From DALYLB01 sp033763135 (lineage in GTDB: Bacteria > Acidobacteriota > Blastocatellia > RBC074): 64,000 bases of DNA. The DNA is taken from assembly GCA_033763135.1 (NCBI GenBank), contig JANRKY010000294.1:12981-76980 (forward strand). Reading direction: 5' to 3'. The position numbers were made by a program, and so were the translations under genes. Below the pieces are notes generated by a model that worked only from the letters and a program-made list of their open reading frames with translations, did no database searches and was not told where the DNA came from. This document shows positions 48,430 through 57,642 of this stretch, one piece after another (position 1 is the stretch's first letter; every line of letters starts with the position of its first letter).

Positions 48430-48661
48430 GGGCGGTTGGCGGTAGTCGGTTGGCGGTAGCTAGTTGTCGGTAGCCGGTAGCCGGTAGTCGGTAGCCGGTT
48501 GTCGGTTGTCGGTTCGTTCGTCTTCAATTGCGCCTTTTCCGAAATCAAGGCCGGCGCCCCAACGACCTGACCGTCATCGCAACCGGCAACCGGCAACCGG
48601 CTACCGACAACTGGCTACTGACAACTGGCTACCGACAACCGACAACCGGCTACTGACTACC
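48430..48661. repeat. Inverted pair of long heptanucleotide arrays (GNCGGTW type)
   Basis: The left array (48430-48515) is about 12 units of seven bases such as GTCGGTA, GCCGGTA, GTCGGTT. After a 65-base spacer, the right array (48580-48661) is about 12 units of the reverse complement (AACCGGC, TACCGAC, TACTGAC). Units vary at the second and last base but keep exact 7-base phase. The two arrays could fold into a stem of about 80 bp. It separates nrdJ and the TMEM14 gene. Confidence 0.92.
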
Positions 48662-48841
48662 GAATTGCGCGATTGTCCTGCTTGATGTAATCTGCGGGAG
48701 CGGTTGTAGTGCGGCGGAAGAGATCATTTAAAGCAGTTTTCATGAACATTGACGGGGCGGGATGAGAGTGGGGACGGCGGCGTAGGCGGCCGGAATGCTC
48801 TGATCGGGTCCTTGGTCTATATGCAGGCGAGGGGTGGACAT

Positions 48842-49156
48842 ATGACTCCGTGGCTCGTGTTGGTATATGGAATATTGGTGGCGGCCGGGGGCGTGATGGG
48901 ATACGTCAAGGCGGGCAGTATGGCTTCGTTGCTTGCGGGAGGGGGGGCCGGCCTGATTCTGGCGGCGTCGGCCGCGATGATGATGAAGGGGGCCTGGCAG
49001 GCGGGATGGTGGATTGCGCTGGTGACGGCGTTGTTGTTGCTGGGGCGATTTGGGAGCGCGGCGGCGTCGAAGGGATTCAAGATGATGCCGGGCGGGATGG
49101 TGATCATTCTAAGCGTGGCGGTGATAGTTCTCCTGCTTTCGCAGCGGACCCGGTAG
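48842..49156 (+). CDS. TMEM14-family small membrane protein
   Basis: 104 aa from the ATG at 48842 (GAGGGG seven bases upstream). Four hydrophobic spans cover nearly the whole protein. The first half has the TMEM14 pattern YGILVAAGGVMGYVKAGSMA then SLLAGGGAGLILA. The family is found in eukaryotic mitochondria and in bacteria; the bacterial role is unknown. It is a single gene before the superoxide dismutase. Confidence 0.8.
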   Translation: MTPWLVLVYGILVAAGGVMGYVKAGSMASLLAGGGAGLILAASAAMMMKGAWQAGWWIALVTALLLLGRFGSAAASKGFKMMPGGMVIILSVAVIVLLLSQRTR

Positions 49157-49262
49157 GGCTGCGGTCGGGGCGGGAATTCCGCCTGCGGGCGGAGCGATTT
49201 TCGGCGAGGGGAGTTTCGCCTGCGGGCGGAGTCCCAAACATTTTTGAGGAGGCATCAAGCAA

Positions 49263-49886
49263 ATGGCGTATAAGGCACAGACGTTCGATCTGAGCAATCT
49301 GAACGGCATCACCGACGGGACGTTGGCGATGCATTTCAAGCTGTATGAAGGATATGTGACGAACACGAATCTGCTGAACGAGCAGATTGCGGAGCTTTCG
49401 CGCGGGGAGATCACGGCGAAGGAGATGCCGGTCTATTCCGAGCTGACGCGGCGGCTGGGGTTCGAGTACAACGGGATGGTGCTGCACGAGTGGTATTTCG
49501 GCAACATGAAGAACGGCGGCAGCGGCGATCCGGCGAAGGAGTCGGCGTTCTACAAGGCGGCGGAAGCGAGTTTCGGCAGTTATGAGGCCTGGAAGAAGAG
49601 CTTCACGACGGTCGGCAAGATGCGCGGCGTGGGTTGGGCGGCGACCTATCAGGATCCGGTCAGCGGTCGTCTTTCGAATCACTGGATCAATCTTCATGAA
49701 ACAGGCAATGTGGCGGGGTTCACGCCGGTTCTGATCATGGACGTGTGGGAGCATGCGTTCATTCGGGACTATGCGCCGGCGGAGCGTCCGAAATATATCG
49801 AGGCATTCTTCTCGAACATCAACTGGGATGCCTGCGAGGATCGGTTGACGAAGGGCGCGGCGACGCGGCCGGCCGTGATCGGCTAA
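49263..49886 (+). CDS. Fe/Mn superoxide dismutase family protein
   Basis: 207 aa. GAGGAGG precedes the ATG. Metal ligands can be placed as H24 (AMHFKLYEGYV), H75 (VLHEWYF), D160 and H164 (IMDVWEHAFIRDYA), in the normal order. The C-terminal PKYIEAFFSNINWD is also standard. The N-terminal helix hairpin lacks the usual HHxxH cluster, and the segment GVGWAATYQDPVSGRL replaces the common GSGWAWL. It is therefore a diverged branch, but all four ligands are kept. It removes superoxide in the cytoplasm. It is a single-gene unit, followed by a repeat and a terminator shared with htrA. Confidence 0.88.
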   Translation: MAYKAQTFDLSNLNGITDGTLAMHFKLYEGYVTNTNLLNEQIAELSRGEITAKEMPVYSELTRRLGFEYNGMVLHEWYFGNMKNGGSGDPAKESAFYKAAEASFGSYEAWKKSFTTVGKMRGVGWAATYQDPVSGRLSNHWINLHETGNVAGFTPVLIMDVWEHAFIRDYAPAERPKYIEAFFSNINWDACEDRLTKGAATRPAVIG

Positions 49887-49896
49887 ATCAGAACAA

Positions 49897-50004
49897 GAAA
49901 CATTCGGACAGGAGAACTCAACCACGGGGGACACGGGGGGCACGGAGCCCCGATAATGATTGTTCCCCGTGCCCCCCGTGGTTGAGTGCCCGTCCGAATG
50001 TTTC
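49897..50004. repeat. Palindromic intergenic repeat, CCACGGGG family, copy 2
   Basis: GAAACATTCGGAC (49897-49909) is exactly mirrored by GTCCGAATGTTTC (49992-50004). Inside come CTCAACCACGGGG and CACGGGGGGCACGG with their reverse complements. It has the same order of parts as 295-395. Confidence 0.88.
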
Positions 50005-50047
50005 CTGGTCCGATTTAGATCCCTTCTCCGTCGACGTCATTGACTGG

Positions 50048-50094
50048 AAAGAAAGAGAGCCCGCCACCTCGACGGTGGCGGGCTCTCTTTCTTT
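50048..50094. terminator. Bidirectional intrinsic terminator
   Basis: A perfect stem of about 21 bp: AAAGAAAGAGAGCCCGCCAC... pairs with ...GTGGCGGGCTCTCTTTCTTT around a TCGA-type loop. The ends are A-rich and T-rich, so it works on both strands. It stands between the converging superoxide dismutase and HtrA genes. Confidence 0.92.
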
Positions 50095-50119
50095 CGGGCT
50101 TTCGGGACCGGCGGAAGGG

Positions 50120-51739
50120 TTATTCCTGCGCCTGAACGACGAGGAAGCGGGCGCCGGAGGTGTCGCGGACGCGGAGCAGGACCGACTTCTTCTCGCCGAG
50201 TTTCTGGAGGGCGCCGTTGAATTCGCCGACGTTGGCGACGGGTTGTTTGGCGACCTCTTCGATGACCATGCCGCGGCGGAGGCCGGAGGAGGCGGCAGGG
50301 CTTTCAGGATCGACGTCCATGATGACGACACCGCGCGTGGCCTCCGGCAGGCGGAGGGCGCGGAGGTTGTCAGCGTTCAGGTTCTCGACGCGAACGCCGG
50401 AGAGGAGGCCGGAGGCGGTTGCGCCTTCGGTCTTTTCCGGGGTTTCGGCGGCGGTTTTGGGACTGATCTCGGCCAGGGTGGCGACCAGATCGCGTTCGCT
50501 GCCGTCGCGAAAGACCTTGAATTTGACGCTCGTGCCGGGGGCGGTCTGCGAGGCCATGTTCCGAAGCTGGGAGTTGTCCTGGATGCGCTGTCCCTGAAAT
50601 TCGGTGATGATGTCGCCGGGTTTGACGCCGGCCTTGTCGGCAGGGTCGCCCTTGGTGACATCCTGGACGAAGGCGCCGGCCGTTCCCTTATAGCCGAACT
50701 GTTCGGCATATTCCGGCAGCACGGGGCCGACGATGACGCCGAGCTTGCCCCGACGGACCTTGCCGCCGCGCAGCAGCTGATCCATGACGTTGCGGGCCTG
50801 GTTGGTCGGGATGGCGAAGCCGATGCCGATGTTGCCGCCCGCGCCGCCGGCGAGGATCTGGGAGGGAATGCCGACCAGTTCGCCGCGCAGATTGACGAGG
50901 GCACCGCCCGAGTTGCCCCGGTTGATGGCCGCGTCGGTCTGGAGGAAATCCTCATACGGCTGCTGATTGAGGTCTCCGCTGCGATTGGTCGAGCGTCCCT
51001 TGGCGCTGATGATTCCCATCGTCACGGTCTGGCCGATGCCGAGCGGGTTGCCGATCGCGAGGACGATGTCGCCCACCTCGACCTTGTTCGAATCTCCGAT
51101 CGAGATCGTCGGCAGGTTGCTGCCCTCGATCTTGATCACGGCCAGGTCGCTTGGCGCGTCCGTGCCGATGACCGTGGCCTTGAGCAACCGGCGATCCTGC
51201 ATTTCGACTTCGACCTTCTCCGCGCCGTCGACGACGTGATTGTTGGTCAGAATATAGCCGTCGGGGCTGACGATCACGCCGGACCCCACGCCGCTCTGGA
51301 CCATCGGGCCGCGGTTCTGCGGCTGGGGCTGCCGCGGAATCACCCGGCGGCGCGGCGTTCCCTCATCTTCTTGATTGGGCTGATCCGGCCCGAAGAAATC
51401 GAATGGATCGAAGAAGAACGGCGCCTGCTGCCGCGACGACTGCCGCGTCGAGATGCGGATGGTCACGACGGCCGGCGTCACCGCCTTTGTGATCGCCGAA
51501 AACCCGCCATTGAGCGTGACGTTCTCGTTGACCTTGGTGTCGCTCGAGACGTAGATCGGGACTTTCGCCTCGTTCCCGCCCCCGGTGAACCAGCCTTTGG
51601 CCGTCGCCGCGGACCCGAAGATCGCGCCCAGCAGCAACACGCCCACCCCCACCAGACTCAGCACCGTCCAGTTGCGACGGCGCTGATGACGACCGACATT
51701 GATGATGTGGTCCATTCCAGTATCGATTTGAGTATCCAT
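50120..51739 (-). CDS. HtrA/Do-family periplasmic serine protease
   Basis: 539 aa. The start at 51739 (MDTQIDTGMDHIINVGRHQR) follows AGAGGAG; an earlier ATG at 51769 has no such site. One N-terminal membrane anchor (about residues 25-48) precedes a Phe/Pro/Gln-rich linker. The catalytic triad is H168 (TNNHVVDG), D198 (SDLAVIKI) and S277 (RGNSGGAL). Two PDZ domains follow (YKGTAGAFVQDVTKGDPADK; ATRGVVIMDVDPESPAASSG). It degrades or refolds damaged envelope proteins. An inverted repeat at 51909-51937 upstream could be an operator. Confidence 0.95.
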   Translation of the reverse strand: MDTQIDTGMDHIINVGRHQRRRNWTVLSLVGVGVLLLGAIFGSAATAKGWFTGGGNEAKVPIYVSSDTKVNENVTLNGGFSAITKAVTPAVVTIRISTRQSSRQQAPFFFDPFDFFGPDQPNQEDEGTPRRRVIPRQPQPQNRGPMVQSGVGSGVIVSPDGYILTNNHVVDGAEKVEVEMQDRRLLKATVIGTDAPSDLAVIKIEGSNLPTISIGDSNKVEVGDIVLAIGNPLGIGQTVTMGIISAKGRSTNRSGDLNQQPYEDFLQTDAAINRGNSGGALVNLRGELVGIPSQILAGGAGGNIGIGFAIPTNQARNVMDQLLRGGKVRRGKLGVIVGPVLPEYAEQFGYKGTAGAFVQDVTKGDPADKAGVKPGDIITEFQGQRIQDNSQLRNMASQTAPGTSVKFKVFRDGSERDLVATLAEISPKTAAETPEKTEGATASGLLSGVRVENLNADNLRALRLPEATRGVVIMDVDPESPAASSGLRRGMVIEEVAKQPVANVGEFNGALQKLGEKKSVLLRVRDTSGARFLVVQAQE

Positions 51740-52997
51740 ACGACTCACTCCTCTGACTGCAAATCTCATTTTTCCCTCGCTTCTTCGTGAATCTCCGCGG
51801 CCATTCCGCGGCCCATCTCCAGATCGATCCAGGAGTCTCTTGTTGCGTCATCGTCGGGGGCATCTCCGAAAACGACGGCGCCCCGAGCGGCGGCATCCCT
51901 TGAAACGAGGGTTCGCACGAAAAGTTCGCGCGAACCCTGATCTTAACAACCGCTTTTCCGCTTTTCAAGAATCCCCTCGCATCTTCTGTTAATGGCGTGT
52001 CAAAGATGTAAAAACCTCGTTAAAAATCGGCCGCGTCGCCGGGAGCGCGGTTGCCGCGGGGAGGCGCGGCGGGCGGCCAATTTAAGGCTTGACTGGCCGT
52101 CAACCTGTTGGCTAAGATGCGCGGCGGATCGGTTGTCGTCAAACTTCTCCGGCTTTCCGGCAACACCGACCTCCTCACTGGTGATATTTTCAGTCGCAGC
52201 TCACTGTCGTGCCTCCTCCCAGCTTTTACGCGGGAATTTTCGGCGAACGTCGGGCTTCTTTCACTGATTCGCAGTCAGGGCCGATCAAGGATCCGAGGTG
52301 TAGAAACCTCGAAGAAGACGTAAGAAGCAGGATAGAGAGTAGAACGTAGAAGGCCTCGCGAATTTCCGCCCACGTTTCGCTGCAGATTCCGATCGATCCA
52401 CTGAAATATAATCACCATCAGCTTGCCCCCGAATTTGTGCCCATTTGCAGGTCTTCACTGATGCGTCCGGCGAGAGAATCGGCGACTCCGATGGCGGGGC
52501 ATCATATTTTCGCAGGGAGCGCGGTTGCGTTCCGGGGAGGTCCTTGCGTGGAGAGAGCGGATGCGCGGACTGTCGGGAGGAGTCTTTCAATAGATTAGAT
52601 CTGTAGGAAGGGCCCATGAAAGGGTGTAAGATGCGGGCTCTTCACCCGCCGCCCCAATGCGCAGTCCGAAGGCGATGAATTTCGGGCAATCCCCAGCGTT
52701 TGGCGATAAGCATATCGGTCCGGCACATGCCGCAAGGAAGCGCTTCTCCAGCGCGGATCAGATTTTTGTCAGGCGAGATTCCCCACAACGCGCCATCCAG
52801 CATGTTCGTCAGGCTCTGTTTCGAGAAGCGGGGCCGGCAGGGCATTCGTCTGGTCCGGGAGCGGGCGGGGGGCTGAGAGCGGGAGAGTCCGTTTCATCGG
52901 CGATTTCATCGTTCGTATTGTATTGATAATCGATTTTGGGAGGGCCGCGAGTTGCGGCAATACCACCGCTCCAAAAAGTAAAGGGGTTTGAATCACA
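51740..52997. other. 1.26-kb gene-poor stretch with an inverted repeat upstream of the HtrA gene
   Basis: Only short, weak frames occur; one on the minus strand (52642-52845) reads somewhat protein-like (GEALPCGMCRTDMLIAKRWG) but is unknown and has no clear ribosome site. GGGTTCGC (51909-51916) and GCGAACCC (51930-51937) form an 8-bp inverted repeat 170 bases before the HtrA start. On the plus strand TTGACT (52089) and CTAAGA (52112) are 17 bases apart and could be a promoter, but no gene follows closely. Confidence 0.55.
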
Positions 52998-55900
52998 ATG
53001 GCTGGTCGCGAATATCTTTTCATTGCAACTCTTCGGGCGTGGGTTCGCGGGGTCCGTCGGGCGGAGCGTTCGACAGCGGTTATTGCGCTCGTCGTTGCGC
53101 TGGTTGGCGTCGGCAGTCTCTCTCTGCGGGGGGTGGATGCGGGGCGCGCGGGCAGGCGGGCGGAGTCGTCGGCGCGGAGGGCGGCAGCGGCGCCGCAGAT
53201 TGCGGACGCGAATGCGGGCAGAGGAGTCGTTGTGGGCGAATTCGAGGGGTACTTCGATTCGGCGACCCGCAGGATGACGGTGCAGCCGCGGGCGGCGCGC
53301 GAGGGGCGGGGGGCGAGAGGGCTCAACCCGACGTCGCGGATCTATCCGGGCGTGGAGATCAATCCCGGAAGCGGCTTTACGTTTTCGGTGGTGGCGAGCA
53401 AGTTTCAGGGGACCGGCGATTTTCCGGGCACGGTTTCGGGAGAGGTTTCGATCGCCAACGCGACGGCCGCGACGCTGTACAACACGCGACTGGTCTTCAC
53501 GGCGTTCAAGATCGGCGGCCCGGGCGGCGTGGACGCGGGCAACGTGCCGGGCGCGAGCGGCTTCGCCTTCTTCAATGACGGGCTGGCGCCGCTCGACGGC
53601 AAGCTGCACATCTCCCGCTTCTATGGAGACATTCCGGCGAGCGGCAGCGTGAAGAACATCTGGACGTTCGCGACGGTGGCGCAGCCGCCGAGCTTCTTTT
53701 TCGCCTATCGGGTGCTGGCGGACATCGGCGTGGCGCCGGAGAGCGTGCAGCCGGCGGCGGTGCAGGTCAATGCGAACGGAACGAGCGTGGTGATCAGCGG
53801 GCGGGGATTCAACAATCCGACGGCGGAGTTGATGCAGGGAACGAACGTCATCGGATCGATGAGCGTTTCGAATCCGACGGCGACGTCGTTCACGGCGACG
53901 GTGCCGGGGAACACGCCGGCGGGAATTTACAGCGTGCGGGTGACGAACCAGGGCGCGACGCCCGGCGGGCCGGGATCGAGCACGATGGTCAACAAGCTGA
54001 CGGTGACGGGCGTGCCCGATGCGGGGCATACGCTTTCGGGGGACATCACCAGTCTGGCCGATGCGGGGCCGTTTCTGGTCGTCGGCAGCGCGAATATTCC
54101 GGGGGCGCTGAGCGTCAAGCCGGGGACGGTGATCTATATGACCGGCGGTTCATCGCTGACGGTTGCCGGGGGCGGAAACATCGTCGCCAACGGCGGCGTG
54201 CCGGGGATTCCGGGCAGCGCGAAGGACGGCGCGAATCCGGCGGAGCCGGCGCAGATCGTCATCACCTCGCAGCGGTCGCCGGGCGGAGCGCTTCCGACAG
54301 CGGGGGCGTGGAATGGAATCGATGCGACGGCGGCCTCCTCGGCGGAGATGGCGCTGCGCAATGTGGTGGTCGAATTCGGCGGCGCGAGCGTGACCGGCGC
54401 GATTCAGCTCTCGACCTCGGGCCGCAAGCTGCGGGTCTCCGACAGCATCCTGCGCAGCAGCGCCGGACCGGCGATCACGGCGCTCGGCGCCGGAGAGAGC
54501 CTGGTCGGCTTTACGCGAAACCTGATCGAGAACAACGGCGCGCCGGCCATGGCGCTGAGCGCGAACGCCGCGCTGGGGCTGTACGATCTCGCGGGCGGCG
54601 ACCTGCCTTCCGGGACGAGCGTCGGGGACGGCGGCTATTATTTCTCGTCGGCGAATGTCTTTACGGGAAATCAATCGAACATCATTCAGATCGGTCTGGA
54701 CGACGATGCCGCTTCCAATGACTTCACGAAGTCGGGCGTGCTCGTCGGGCAGGGGATTCCGTTCGTCCTTCGCGGGAAGGCGAGCAACCCCGCGACGGTC
54801 GGAACCGTTTCGCCGGATGCGCCGGCGGAGCTGGTGATCACGCCCGCGCAGCAGATTCAGATCGCCGCGGACACCGATTTCCAGGCGGGCGACAACACCA
54901 GCAAGCGAGGCGGCATCGCCGCCAACGGCTATGCCGGAAACTATCTTGGCGCCGAGCCGGTCACGTCGAACAGGTTCATCGAGTTCGACAAGGCGGCGAC
55001 GGGCGGAAATTTCGGATCGATCTTCTTCTCCAAGAACGCGGTGGCGAGCAGCATTCTGAGCTACGTCAAGGTCGTGAACGGCGGCACCGCGAGCGTGGGC
55101 ACCGTGTCGGTGGACACGATTGCGATGAAGGTCATCTATTCGATGATCACGAGCACGGTGGGGCCGGGGCTGTCGATGCTCAACGGCGCGAATGTCAATA
55201 CGACGGGATCGATGATCACGAACGGCGGCGGCGGACCGGGCGGCCCGCAGATCATCGAGACGATCGCGGGCGGACTGCTCGGCGACGGGAACAAGGGGAC
55301 GCAGGCCAACTTCATCACGCCGGTGGTGGTGGCGACGGATTCGCTGGGGCGCGGCGTCTTCATTGTGGACAATCCGGGCGGCATTTCGCTCATTCGCTTC
55401 CTCAACACCACGACCAATGAAGTCACCTTCGGCGGCGGAGTGAAAGTGCCGGGCGGAACGGTCAAGACGATCGCCGGCGGCGGGTTGGATACGGGAGACA
55501 ACGTGCTGGCGCGGGTTTCCGATGTGGGCACGGTGACCGGCATTGCGGTCAATCCGACGGGCGATCTGCTCTATTTCATCGATTCGGGAATTCCCGCGGT
55601 TCGGGTCATCAACCTGTCGACGAGCTCCAAGACGATTGCGGGCGCGACGGTGGGCGCGGGCAACGTCGGCACGTTCGCGAGCAACAGCATCGACGAGGCG
55701 ACGGGATTCGGTTCTTCGCTCAACGGATTGGGCGTCCATCCGACGAACGGCGACGTCTATGTCTGCGACGCGACGGCGGGCAAGAACAAGGTCTTCAAGC
55801 TGGCGCCGGATCATCCGAGTCCGGGGACGGCGGCTGCGCTGGTCGCCGGGAACGGCGCAAGCACCAGGTCCGACGATCCCTTCTCGGCGGGGGCGGCGAC

Positions 55901-57563
55901 GGGGATTCCGTTGCTGCAGCCGCGCGCGGTGGTGGTCGATTCGGCCGGCGCGGTCTATGTCGCCGACACGGGTCACGCCCGCGTGATCAAGATCGAGGGC
56001 GGATCGGCTTCGCTTATGCGGCAGTTCCCGCCGAAGGCGGACTCGGGGTCCGCGCCCTACAACAACAATCCGTTCAGCTCGGGGCTGGCGCTCTTTGGCG
56101 GCAAGCTCTATATCGCGAACGGCAACGCGCAGGATATCGCGCGAATCGATTCCCCCGGAAACTCGACGAGCATTGCGGGGACGATCGGCGCGTCGTGCGA
56201 TTACACGGCGGGCAATCCGACGTGCGGCGACGGCGGGCCGGGCGCCGCGGCGGCCTTCAGCATGCTCGGCAGCACGGGGAATCCACCGCTGGCCGGCATC
56301 GCCGCGGACGCCAACGGCATCTACATCCCCGATCAGGGAAGCATTCAGCGCGGCCGCGTTCGCTATCTCAATCTGAGCGGCGCGTCGGTGACGATTGCGG
56401 GCGTGACGATTGCGGCGGGCAATATCGACACCGTCGCGGGAACCGGGCTGGTCTCGCCGTTCGACGGCGGCCTCGCCACCAGCGCGGCGTTCAACACGCC
56501 GACCGGCGTCTCGCTCGATCCGAACGGCAACATGTGGATCAGCGATATGCTCAGCAGCAAGATCCGCTTCGTCAATCTGGGCAACGCGGATGTCACGATC
56601 TTTGCAGGGACGCCCTCCGAGCAGAACGTGCCGCCGGGCTTCATCGTGACGGTGAATGCGAACGTCGGCGCGGGCGCGACCGACGGGGTGCCGGCGATCC
56701 AGGGCGGCTTCGACACGCCGCAGGGAATCTTCGCCACGGCGCAGGGCGTGTACGTCGCCGACTCCAAGAAGGGGGCGGCGGTCGCCAGCCGCCGAACGGG
56801 GCTTCTGCGGTTTATGAATACGACTTCCTCGCCGATCGCCTTCTATTCGGGCGCGGCGACGGTGACGGTCGCGCCGGGCGAGATCCGGACGATCGCGGGC
56901 GGCGGTTTGAGCAGCAGCGACATCGGCAACGGGCCGGCGCCGTTGTCGGCGAAGTTCCTCGCGCCCGAGGATGTCGCGATTCATCCGACGACCGGAGACA
57001 TCTTCATCGCCGATACCGGCAACAAGGCCGTGCGCAAGATCGTTCGGTCGACGGGCGTGGTCTCGAGCCTGGTGCTGCCCACCGGAACGAGCGATCAGTA
57101 CACGGGCATCGGCTTCGATTCGCAGGGGCGGTTGCTGGTGGCGAATGCCGGCGCGAACTCGATCCTGCGCGAAAAGACGGCCGGCAGCGGCGTGAGCGCC
57201 AACGGATTCGACACGGTGCTGAGCGGCGCGCCGCTCAATCGTCCGCGCGACGTGGCCGCGGGGGCGGACGGCAGCCTGTATGTCACCAACCCCGGCGATT
57301 CGACGCCGCTCACGGCGGGCGATTACAAGGTGCTCAAGATCACCGCGGGCGTGGCGACGGTGCTGACCGGCTCGACCTCGGGATACAGCGGCGACGGCGG
57401 ACCGGCGTCCAACGCGCAGATCAACAACCTGCCCGATCCGATCAGCATCGCGACGGTCGGCTCGCCGGTGTTGATCCGCACGACGGTCAACATCCTCGTC
57501 GGGCCGAACGGCGAGATCGTCTTCACCGACAGCAAGAACAACGCCATCCGGCGGATTCGCTAG
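52998..57563 (+). CDS. Large exported protein with TIG/IPT domain and NHL-repeat propeller
   Basis: 1521 aa. An unusual N-terminus (VRRAERSTAVIALVVALVGV) suggests a long signal or membrane anchor. After a beta-rich opening, an IPT/TIG domain is clear at about residues 247-335 (TSVVISGRGFNNPTAELMQG). Residues about 370-740 look like beta-helix or Ig-like repeats (IVANGGVPGIPGSAKDG). From about 760 to the end are NHL repeats, recognised by GVHPTNGDVYVCD, AVVVDSAGAVYVADTGHARV, GVSLDPNGNMWISD and AIHPTTGDIFIADTGNKAVR. Such proteins are surface adhesins or sensors. It leads a same-strand run with a TolB-like propeller, PqqD-like and HPr-kinase-like genes. Its role in that group is not shown. Confidence 0.85.
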   Translation: MAGREYLFIATLRAWVRGVRRAERSTAVIALVVALVGVGSLSLRGVDAGRAGRRAESSARRAAAAPQIADANAGRGVVVGEFEGYFDSATRRMTVQPRAAREGRGARGLNPTSRIYPGVEINPGSGFTFSVVASKFQGTGDFPGTVSGEVSIANATAATLYNTRLVFTAFKIGGPGGVDAGNVPGASGFAFFNDGLAPLDGKLHISRFYGDIPASGSVKNIWTFATVAQPPSFFFAYRVLADIGVAPESVQPAAVQVNANGTSVVISGRGFNNPTAELMQGTNVIGSMSVSNPTATSFTATVPGNTPAGIYSVRVTNQGATPGGPGSSTMVNKLTVTGVPDAGHTLSGDITSLADAGPFLVVGSANIPGALSVKPGTVIYMTGGSSLTVAGGGNIVANGGVPGIPGSAKDGANPAEPAQIVITSQRSPGGALPTAGAWNGIDATAASSAEMALRNVVVEFGGASVTGAIQLSTSGRKLRVSDSILRSSAGPAITALGAGESLVGFTRNLIENNGAPAMALSANAALGLYDLAGGDLPSGTSVGDGGYYFSSANVFTGNQSNIIQIGLDDDAASNDFTKSGVLVGQGIPFVLRGKASNPATVGTVSPDAPAELVITPAQQIQIAADTDFQAGDNTSKRGGIAANGYAGNYLGAEPVTSNRFIEFDKAATGGNFGSIFFSKNAVASSILSYVKVVNGGTASVGTVSVDTIAMKVIYSMITSTVGPGLSMLNGANVNTTGSMITNGGGGPGGPQIIETIAGGLLGDGNKGTQANFITPVVVATDSLGRGVFIVDNPGGISLIRFLNTTTNEVTFGGGVKVPGGTVKTIAGGGLDTGDNVLARVSDVGTVTGIAVNPTGDLLYFIDSGIPAVRVINLSTSSKTIAGATVGAGNVGTFASNSIDEATGFGSSLNGLGVHPTNGDVYVCDATAGKNKVFKLAPDHPSPGTAAALVAGNGASTRSDDPFSAGAATGIPLLQPRAVVVDSAGAVYVADTGHARVIKIEGGSASLMRQFPPKADSGSAPYNNNPFSSGLALFGGKLYIANGNAQDIARIDSPGNSTSIAGTIGASCDYTAGNPTCGDGGPGAAAAFSMLGSTGNPPLAGIAADANGIYIPDQGSIQRGRVRYLNLSGASVTIAGVTIAAGNIDTVAGTGLVSPFDGGLATSAAFNTPTGVSLDPNGNMWISDMLSSKIRFVNLGNADVTIFAGTPSEQNVPPGFIVTVNANVGAGATDGVPAIQGGFDTPQGIFATAQGVYVADSKKGAAVASRRTGLLRFMNTTSSPIAFYSGAATVTVAPGEIRTIAGGGLSSSDIGNGPAPLSAKFLAPEDVAIHPTTGDIFIADTGNKAVRKIVRSTGVVSSLVLPTGTSDQYTGIGFDSQGRLLVANAGANSILREKTAGSGVSANGFDTVLSGAPLNRPRDVAAGADGSLYVTNPGDSTPLTAGDYKVLKITAGVATVLTGSTSGYSGDGGPASNAQINNLPDPISIATVGSPVLIRTTVNILVGPNGEIVFTDSKNNAIRRIR

Positions 57564-57577
57564 CGGCCGTTCGTCGA

Positions 57578-57595
57578 GCGCCCCCCGCGGGGCGC
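57578..57595 (+). terminator. GC-rich hairpin after the NHL protein
   Basis: GCGCCCC (57578-57584) pairs with GGGGCGC (57589-57595), and CTTCATT follows. Short and without a strong T-run, so it may only weakly terminate. Confidence 0.45.
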
Positions 57596-57642
57596 CTTCA
57601 TTGGATTGTACTTTTTCGTCAGTTTTTCGGAGACTGTCAGTT

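Noticed and set aside
48430..48661. CRISPR array
   Set aside because: Repeat units are only seven bases, degenerate, without spacers, and arranged as two arms of a palindrome.
52642..52845. Minus-strand 67-residue frame with CGMCRTDMLIAKRWG
   Set aside because: Somewhat protein-like, but no ribosome site, no family and an overlapping frame on the other strand; kept only as a note in the gene-poor stretch.
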